NCBI GenBank assembly: GCA_025058435.1 | Contig: JANXEM010000031.1 | Location: 1 to 10,642, forward strand | Direction: 5' to 3' | Length of the DNA: 10,642 nucleotides | From: Candidatus Caldarchaeum sp. | GTDB taxonomy: Archaea > Thermoproteota > Nitrososphaeria_A > Caldarchaeales > Caldarchaeaceae | In this document: piece after piece, positions 6,094 through 10,642 of the stretch | How positions within the stretch are numbered: the stretch's first letter is position 1 | How the letters are laid out: every line of letters starts with the position of its first letter | The notes under the pieces: model-generated | Seen by the model: the letters and a program-made list of their open reading frames with translations, nothing else | Told to the model about the DNA's origin: nothing | The model's database searches: none | Program-made: the position numbers and the translations under genes

Positions 6094-6835
6094 ACCACTC
6101 GACTACCGCGAAGAAATAATCCGCCGCCGCCTAACGCTGGTCGACAAAGCGTTGGTCGTCACTGGTGGAAAAGGAGGCGTGGGCAAAAGCTTGGTCGCCT
6201 CCGTCGCAGCGGTTCTACTTTCAAAGTCACACGAAACAGGCTTGCTGGATTTGGATTTACACGGCCCTTCGTGCAGCTACATACTCGGCGTCGAAGAAAC
6301 ACCTATCGAAGGCCCTGACGGGCTGATTCCCCCCAAAGTAGACGGGCTTAAGGTGATGAGCCTCGACCTCCTTGTCAAAGGCCTGCCTGTTCCGCTATCC
6401 GGCGGTGCGAAAGAGGAGGTCGTCAAAGAGGTTCTGGCTTTGACGGATTTCGGAAAGCTGGATTATCTCGTGGTCGACCTTCCACCCGGCTCGGGAGACG
6501 AGCTCCTCGCCGTTTGCCGTTACTTGAGGGGAAAAGGGTCGGCGTTGGTGGTTACGACTCCGACGTCCTTGTCCATCAGGTTCGCCTTCCGAGTCATAAA
6601 GCTGCTTCAATCGGTTTCTTTTCCCGTTCTCGGGGTTGTGGAGAACATGTCATCGGGAACAGTTAGCGAGCTCTGCGAAGCAGCTTGCCGGGAGCTCGGC
6701 GTAAAAACGCTCGGTAGTTTACCGTTCGACCCCGTTTTCGCCACACCCGGAAGAAGCAGCTTAGAGGAAATTCTTGGTTCGGATTTAGCATCCAAGCTTG
6801 AGTCAATACTGGATAGAGAAATTGTGAAGCTCTAA
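6080..6835 (+). CDS. Mrp/MinD-type P-loop ATPase, archaeal HypB-like nickel maturation partner of HypA
   Basis: A 251-residue cytosolic ATPase of the Mrp/MinD (SIMIBI) class. Seen: the deviant Walker A GGKGGVGKS (29-37), the switch region LLDLDLHGPS (55-64), the Walker B/switch II VVDLPPGSGD (131-140), TTPTS (159-163) and VVENMSSG (186-193). In Thermococcus an Mrp/MinD-type protein serves as HypB, binding HypA in an ATP-dependent nickel-transfer cycle; the 14-nt overlap with hypA argues for the same role here. Classical Mrp/Nbp35/ApbC Fe-S carriers have a CxxC shortly after the ENMS motif. This protein lacks it and has only C199 and C203 (CEAAC), so an Fe-S scaffold role is less likely. It shows none of the GTPase motifs of bacterial HypB. 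A GAGGTG ribosome-binding site (6070-6075) precedes the ATG. Confidence 0.85.
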   Translation: MSSRKPLDYREEIIRRRLTLVDKALVVTGGKGGVGKSLVASVAAVLLSKSHETGLLDLDLHGPSCSYILGVEETPIEGPDGLIPPKVDGLKVMSLDLLVKGLPVPLSGGAKEEVVKEVLALTDFGKLDYLVVDLPPGSGDELLAVCRYLRGKGSALVVTTPTSLSIRFAFRVIKLLQSVSFPVLGVVENMSSGTVSELCEAACRELGVKTLGSLPFDPVFATPGRSSLEEILGSDLASKLESILDREIVKL

Positions 6836-6847
6836 TGACTGTCATTA
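6833..6847. promoter_or_regulatory. Perfect inverted repeat upstream of the hydrogenase promoter (possible operator)
   Basis: TAATGAC-T-GTCATTA is a perfect 7-bp inverted repeat around one base. It begins at the stop codon of the HypB-like gene and ends about 15 bp before the hydB TATA box. One-base spacing suits a dimeric DNA-binding protein better than an RNA hairpin. The core TGAC-N-GTCA recurs at 6903-6911, across the hydB start codon. Which protein binds is unknown. Confidence 0.45.
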
Positions 6848-6861
6848 TCTCCTATTTCTAA

Positions 6862-6871
6862 CCTTTATAAC
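6862..6871 (+). promoter_or_regulatory. TATA promoter of the hydrogenase operon
   Basis: CCTTTATAAC gives a good archaeal TATA box. A start of transcription about 26 bp downstream would lie near 6893, leaving a leader of about 9 nt before the hydB ATG at 6902. No Shine-Dalgarno sequence is visible there, which fits near-leaderless initiation. Confidence 0.65.
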
Positions 6872-6901
6872 CCATGAAGTATATTCTATTGATGAGACTG
6901 G

Positions 6902-8026
6902 ATGACGGTCAGCTCAGGGAGTGCCTATTACCTCGACACGTCTTCGCTGGCTCTGGTTATAGAATTTCTCCGAAAAGAAGACTACGTGGTCGTCGGGCCC
7001 GTCGTTCGGGACGGTGCCGTGATGTTGGATGAAATTTCGTCGGTTTCGGAGCTTCCTCGGGGATGGAAGGACAGTCAGGGCCCGGGAATTTATCGACTTG
7101 AAAAACGGGGCGACAACGCTTTCTTCGGGTTTCTCGTCGGCCCTCAGTCAATCAAGAAATTTTTGATTCCGCCCCGGAGCAAGCTTTTGACCATATACAG
7201 GAACGGAAGAACCGTCTTCCACGACAACGGAAAGGATAAGCTGGCCTTCGTAGGAATGCGGAGCTGCGACCTAACGGCCCTCCAGATATTCGATAAGATA
7301 TTCCTGCACGGGCCTTTCGTCGACCCCGTCTACGCATCGAACAGAAGAAACGTCTTCGTGGTTGCGGTCAATTGCACGGAGCCGGGTGAAAACTGTTTCT
7401 GTCTGTCGATGAACACGGGGCCGAAGGCCTTGAAGGGGTACGACATCAGCTTGACCGAAGTTATCCGCGACAGAGGACATTATTTCGTCGCCTACGTTGG
7501 AAGCGAAAAAGGCGAAAACCTGCTCAAAAAAGTCGGCGCGAGGCCCGCGTCTGAACAGGAGTTGAACGAGGCCGACGAGCTGGTCGAGAAAGGAAAATCC
7601 ATGTTCCGGAAAAGCCTCGACACCAACAGGCTGAAGGAGCTGATTTACGACAACGTCGAAAGCCCGGTTTTCTCCGAAGTGGCGGAAAGATGTCTGGCAT
7701 GCGCCAACTGCACCCTCGTCTGCCCGACCTGCTTCTGCAACATCGTCGAGGACGTTACTTTCTTGGACGGCGGATACGTGGAGAGGTGGCGGCGAATGGA
7801 TTCGTGCTTTACCGCGGATTTTTCCTACATTCACGGCGGCTCGATAAGGGGGAGCAGGATGAGCAGGTACCGGCAGTGGTTTTTGCACAAGCTTGCGACG
7901 TGGGTTGACCAGTTTGGGATGATGGGATGTGTGGGATGTGGAAGATGCATCACTTGGTGTCCGGTCGGAATAGACATCACGGAAGAGGCCGCCAAGATAC
8001 GTAGGGCGGAGGTGGTTATGAAATGA
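6902..8026 (+). CDS. hydB: [NiFe] hydrogenase beta subunit, 4Fe-4S electron-transfer protein
   Basis: A 374-residue cytosolic subunit that should carry electrons between the small subunit HydD and the flavoprotein HydG in a group 3b-type hydrogenase; it is related to anaerobic sulfite reductase subunit A. The N-terminal and central parts contain the family motif GMRSCDLTALQIFDKI (118-133) and a NCTEPGENCFCLSMNTGP stretch (157-174) with C158, C165 and C167. The C-terminal dicluster ferredoxin domain has C264-x2-C267-x2-C270-x3-C274 followed by CFC (277-279), and C343-x2-C346-x2-C349-x3-C353, giving two 4Fe-4S sites. An ATG at 6892 is out of frame, so 6902 is the start. The last codons overlap the next gene as ATGA. 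It is the first gene of the operon and directly follows the promoter. Confidence 0.93.
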   Translation: MTVSSGSAYYLDTSSLALVIEFLRKEDYVVVGPVVRDGAVMLDEISSVSELPRGWKDSQGPGIYRLEKRGDNAFFGFLVGPQSIKKFLIPPRSKLLTIYRNGRTVFHDNGKDKLAFVGMRSCDLTALQIFDKIFLHGPFVDPVYASNRRNVFVVAVNCTEPGENCFCLSMNTGPKALKGYDISLTEVIRDRGHYFVAYVGSEKGENLLKKVGARPASEQELNEADELVEKGKSMFRKSLDTNRLKELIYDNVESPVFSEVAERCLACANCTLVCPTCFCNIVEDVTFLDGGYVERWRRMDSCFTADFSYIHGGSIRGSRMSRYRQWFLHKLATWVDQFGMMGCVGCGRCITWCPVGIDITEEAAKIRRAEVVMK

Positions 8027-8502
8027 GTCGGGTCGAACTGGTCACCATGTTGAAAGACCATCCCTTCACGAAAGGCCTTCCCGAAGAGAAGGTGAACGCC
8101 CTCGCATCCATCGCCAGCCTTTCGAGGTTCACGGCCGGTCAGAAAATCTTCGAAGAAAACGACGTCCACCGCAAGCTCTACCTCATCGTCTATGGCATGG
8201 TGGCCCTGCATTTCTACGTGCCGGGCCGTGGTGAATTCCGTTTCGAGACCGTGGGCTCCGGCGAAGTTCTGGGATGGTCGTCGCTTGTGCCGCCTTACCG
8301 AAAGACCGCGGGCGCCACGGTTGTTGAAAACACTTTGGCAATATCTTTCGACAGCGAAAAGATACTGCGGATGATTGGAGAGGACAAAAGCTTCGGATGC
8401 GAAGTCTACAGGAAAATTGTTGAAACGGTGGGAGACAGGTTGAAGGCGGCACGGCTCAGGCTTCTGGACGTCTACGGAAAGGCCGAGGTGAAGCCCGAAT
8501 GA
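8023..8502 (+). CDS. Stand-alone cyclic-nucleotide-binding-fold protein in the hydrogenase operon
   Basis: A 159-residue Crp-like sensor fold without a DNA-binding domain. Seen: the N-terminal helix HPFTKGLPEEKVNALAS (13-29), the beta roll FTAGQKIFEENDVHRKLYLIVYG (36-58), a phosphate-binding-cassette region GSGEVLGWSSLVPPYRKTAGATVVENT (78-104), and a C-terminal helix (121-150) ending soon after, with no helix-turn-helix. In cAMP-binding proteins the cassette is roughly G-E-x-A-L followed by R-[ST]-A. Here the usual Glu position reads Trp/Ser (LGWSS), so binding of cAMP is doubtful. From memory, similar LGWSxLxPPYR proteins occur in other group 3b hydrogenase operons. It overlaps hydB and hydG by ATGA on both sides and has a strong ribosome-binding site, GGAGGTG, at 8008-8014. 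A regulatory, assembly or structural role for the hydrogenase is inferred. Confidence 0.85.
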   Translation: MSRVELVTMLKDHPFTKGLPEEKVNALASIASLSRFTAGQKIFEENDVHRKLYLIVYGMVALHFYVPGRGEFRFETVGSGEVLGWSSLVPPYRKTAGATVVENTLAISFDSEKILRMIGEDKSFGCEVYRKIVETVGDRLKAARLRLLDVYGKAEVKPE

Positions 8503-9356
8503 CGGTCGTGCAGAAGCTCGAAACAATCGATGGATTGAACACCTTCATGCTCAACTGGTTCAAAGTCGTTTCCAAGACGAAAGAAAACCCGGACACCTAC
8601 ACCATCGGAGTAAGGCCTCGAAACAACAACATGTTCAGCTTTATTCCCGGACAGTTCGTGATGTTATACATTTACGGTGTTGGTGAAGCACCCATCTCCA
8701 TCAGCGGAAAAACGCCGGACGACAACACCGTGTTCTTCACCGTCCGGGCGGTCGGGCCCGTAACGAAGGCCATCGTCCGTAAAAACATACACGACACTAT
8801 CGGCGTGCGAGGACCTTTTGGGGTCGGATGGCCGCTCGAGGAGGCGGTTGGCCATGACGTCATCGTCGTCGCCGGCGGAATCGGCTTGGCTCCTCTAAGG
8901 CAGGCGATAAGGCATGTTATCGAAAACCGGGAAAAATACGGGCAGTTCTTCATCCTCTACGGAGCCCGCAGCCCCGCCGAACTCCTATACAAGACAGAGC
9001 TGAAGCGTTGGAGGAGCCGGCTCGACACCCAGCTTCTCGTTACGGTCGACCGAGGCGACGAAAAATGGAGAGGCCACATCGGAGTCGTCACGACACTTTT
9101 CAGGAACATCCGGCTCGACCCCAAAAAAACCTACGCCTTGGTCTGCGGGCCCGAAATCATGATGAAATACACCGTCTTGGAGCTGAAGAACCAAGGAGTT
9201 CCCGACCACAGAATATTCCTTTCGATGGAAAGGAACATGAAATGCGGCGTGGGGCTTTGCGGCCACTGTCAGTTCGGGCCTCATTTTGTCTGCAAAGACG
9301 GCGCGGTTTTTAGGTTCAGCGAGATCTCTCGTTTCTTCGACCGGAGGGAGTTGTGA
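8499..9356 (+). CDS. hydG: [NiFe] hydrogenase gamma subunit, FAD/NAD(P)-binding oxidoreductase
   Basis: A 285-residue ferredoxin-NADP reductase-like subunit that exchanges electrons with NAD(P)(H) in a cytosolic group 3b-type hydrogenase. Seen: the FAD-binding barrel with FIPGQFVMLYI (48-58) and APISISG (64-70), the pyridine-nucleotide site VVAGGIGLAPLRQAI (123-137), YGARSPAELLYK (154-165), CGPEIMM (216-222), and a C-terminal 2Fe-2S site C249-x4-C254-x2-C257-x7-C265 (beginning CGVGLCGHC). This is the arrangement found in sulfhydrogenase gamma and dihydroorotate dehydrogenase PyrK relatives. The operon context selects the hydrogenase function. Cofactor preference between NADH and NADPH cannot be read from the sequence with confidence. 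The start ATG overlaps the preceding stop, with GAGGTG at 8485-8490 as ribosome-binding site. Confidence 0.93.
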   Translation: MTVVQKLETIDGLNTFMLNWFKVVSKTKENPDTYTIGVRPRNNNMFSFIPGQFVMLYIYGVGEAPISISGKTPDDNTVFFTVRAVGPVTKAIVRKNIHDTIGVRGPFGVGWPLEEAVGHDVIVVAGGIGLAPLRQAIRHVIENREKYGQFFILYGARSPAELLYKTELKRWRSRLDTQLLVTVDRGDEKWRGHIGVVTTLFRNIRLDPKKTYALVCGPEIMMKYTVLELKNQGVPDHRIFLSMERNMKCGVGLCGHCQFGPHFVCKDGAVFRFSEISRFFDRREL

Positions 9357-9359
9357 GCC

Positions 9360-10127
9360 ATGGCGAAAAGACCTAAGATAGCTGTTTTCAAGTTTGCTTC
9401 GTGCGACGGCTGCCAGCTGACCATTCTCGACCTCGAAGAAGAGCTCCTCACGATAGGCCAGAAATTCGAGATAGCCTACTTCCCCGAAGCAACAAAAGCC
9501 GTCGTTAAAGGCCCCTACGACATAGCCCTCGTCGAGGGAAGCATCACCACACCTCACGACGCCGACCTGATTAAACAGGTGAGAAGAAAGAGCCGATTTC
9601 TCATAACCATCGGAGCATGTGCGACCGCTGGAGGCATACAGGCCCTCCGAAACTGGAAAGGCTCCGACGAATTCATGAAATACGTTTACGCAAAACCCGA
9701 ATACATCGAAACACTCGACAAATCAACGCCAGTTTCATACCACGTCGAGGTCGATTACGAGCTACGGGGCTGTCCCATCAGCAAGCAACGGCTGTATGAA
9801 GTTCTGTCGGCCTACACGTATGGGAGAGCACCTAAAGTGATGAACCACAGCGTCTGCATGGAATGCAAACTCAACGGAACAGTATGCGTGATGGTCGCGC
9901 ATGGAATACCATGCCTCGGGCCCGTAACACACGCGGGATGTGGAGCAATCTGCCCCGCTTACGGAAGGGGATGCTACGGATGTTTTGGCCCGAAAGAATC
10001 ACTCAACACCGTGTCGCTTTCGAAAAAGTTCCACGAGATGGGGGTGAACAAGGAGGAGGTTGTGAAATTTTTCCGGCTTTTCAACGCATGGGCCCCCGGT
10101 TTCAGGGAGGTAGAGGCTGAGTCGTGA
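9360..10127 (+). CDS. hydD: [NiFe] hydrogenase delta (small) subunit
   Basis: A 255-residue small subunit that carries electrons from the NiFe centre through iron-sulfur clusters. The proximal cluster ligands are visible as C15-D-G-C18, C87 in [10 protein letters not shown] (86-94) and C138 in [10 protein letters not shown] (136-145). The C-terminal part is rich in cysteines (C166, C169, C176, C185, C194, C198, C205, C208), enough for two further clusters, as in group 3 small subunits. There is no twin-arginine signal peptide, so the enzyme stays in the cytosol. The gene begins 3 nt after hydG with GGAGG at 9343-9347 upstream, and ends overlapping the hydA start as GTGA. Confidence 0.95.
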   Translation: MAKRPKIAVFKFASCDGCQLTILDLEEELLTIGQKFEIAYFPEATKAVVKGPYDIALVEGSITTPHDADLIKQVRRKSRFLITIGACATAGGIQALRNWKGSDEFMKYVYAKPEYIETLDKSTPVSYHVEVDYELRGCPISKQRLYEVLSAYTYGRAPKVMNHSVCMECKLNGTVCVMVAHGIPCLGPVTHAGCGAICPAYGRGCYGCFGPKESLNTVSLSKKFHEMGVNKEEVVKFFRLFNAWAPGFREVEAES

Positions 10128-10642
10128 CGGAGAAAACCTACAAGGTCGATTACTTGGCCCGCGTGGAAGGTGAAGGCTCTCTCTACATCAAGACAAAGAA
10201 AGGCGAGGTCGTCGACGTTAAGCTGAAGATTTTCGAGCCGCCGCGTCTGTTCGAGGCATTCCTGCTGGGCAGGATGTACTACGACGTCCCCGACATAACA
10301 GCCCGCATCTGCGGCATCTGCCCCGTCGCCTACCAGATGAGCTCCATCCACGCGTTGGAAAAAATTTTCGAAGTCCGAATCGACCCACAAATCCGAGCCT
10401 TGAGAAGACTTCTCTACTGTGGCGAATGGATTGAGAGCCATCTCCTGCACGCGTTCCTGCTTCACGCACCCGATTTCCTCGGCTACGACGACGCCCTCCA
10501 TATGGCGAAAAAACATCCCGAAATCGTGAAAAAAGCCCTCAAAGCCAAGAAAATCGGGAACGAAATCGTCGCACTACTCGGCGGAAGGGAAATTCATCCC
10601 GTCTCAGCCTGTGTGGGAGGTTTCTACCGTCTATTCAAGAAA
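10124..10642 (+). CDS. hydA: [NiFe] hydrogenase alpha (large, catalytic) subunit, 3' end beyond window
   Basis: The first 173 codons of the catalytic subunit, which holds the NiFe active site where H2 is split or formed. The start is a GTG at 10124 that overlaps the hydD stop, with GGAGGT at 10106-10111 upstream. Seen: [12 protein letters not shown] (9-20), the [13 protein letters not shown] segment (38-50), and [10 protein letters not shown] (61-70), with C63 and C66 providing the first pair of nickel ligands; [10 protein letters not shown] comes later. These match group 3 cytosolic hydrogenases. The second nickel-binding CxxC and the C-terminal processing site lie outside the window, as would any maturation protease gene. 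HypA and the HypB-like ATPase upstream are its likely nickel-loading partners. Confidence 0.96.
   Translation, partial: MTEKTYKVDYLARVEGEGSLYIKTKKGEVVDVKLKIFEPPRLFEAFLLGRMYYDVPDITARICGICPVAYQMSSIHALEKIFEVRIDPQIRALRRLLYCGEWIESHLLHAFLLHAPDFLGYDDALHMAKKHPEIVKKALKAKKIGNEIVALLGGREIHPVSACVGGFYRLFKK

Noticed and set aside
5517..6098. A 193-codon minus-strand frame.
   Set aside because: It covers the tRNA and hypA in antisense. HypA has its MHE start and zinc-ligand pairs, so this is a shadow.
7271..7888. A 205-codon minus-strand frame.
   Set aside because: It is antisense to hydB, whose two ferredoxin motifs lie on the plus strand.

Overview
This window looks archaeal and chromosomal. Evidence: an archaeal/eukaryotic-type leucyl-tRNA synthetase, an ESCRT-III (CdvB-type) cell-division protein, a tRNA gene with no encoded CCA, BRE/TATA-type promoters about 25 bp upstream of genes, apparently leaderless first genes, and a Mrp/MinD-type HypB replacing the bacterial GTPase. 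Cdv proteins point to the TACK/Asgard side of Archaea. A thermophilic Aigarchaeota/Caldarchaeales-like organism is my best inference, but it cannot be proven from the sequence alone.

Left part (1-5354, all minus strand). Reading leftward from 5354, a probable three-gene operon encodes a CdvB/ESCRT-III-like protein, leucyl-tRNA synthetase (TTG start) and a small DsrE-like protein that overlaps leuS by ATGA. Next come two tandem paralogous NMT1/THI5-type ABC substrate-binding proteins. The second is cut by the left window edge. Each has its own promoter placed directly on the T-rich end of the preceding gene.

Middle (5355-5694). This is a divergent intergenic region with promoters on both sides and a complete intronless tRNA-Arg(GCG) at 5585-5659. 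I see no gene or RNA in about 5391-5550.

Right part (5695-10642, all plus strand). hypA and a Mrp/MinD-type hypB overlap and supply nickel-insertion functions. After a 66-bp gap with a TATA box and a perfect TAATGAC-T-GTCATTA palindrome comes a tightly packed [NiFe]-hydrogenase operon. Its order is hydB (Fe-S electron transfer), a stand-alone cyclic-nucleotide-binding-fold protein, hydG (FAD/NAD(P)-binding, 2Fe-2S), hydD (small subunit) and hydA (large subunit, cut by the right edge). The subunit set and order match group 3b cytosolic NAD(P)-linked hydrogenases (sulfhydrogenase type). Electrons would pass from the NiFe site in HydA through HydD and HydB clusters to the flavin in HydG and then to NAD(P), or in reverse. 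HypA and the HypB-like ATPase would deliver nickel to HydA.

The most notable points are the embedded CNBD-fold protein with a non-canonical ligand pocket, the repeated TGACNGTCA palindrome flanking the hydrogenase promoter, the CxxC-less Mrp-type HypB, and the coupling of cdvB with leuS. I found no CRISPR array, insertion sequence or prophage gene.
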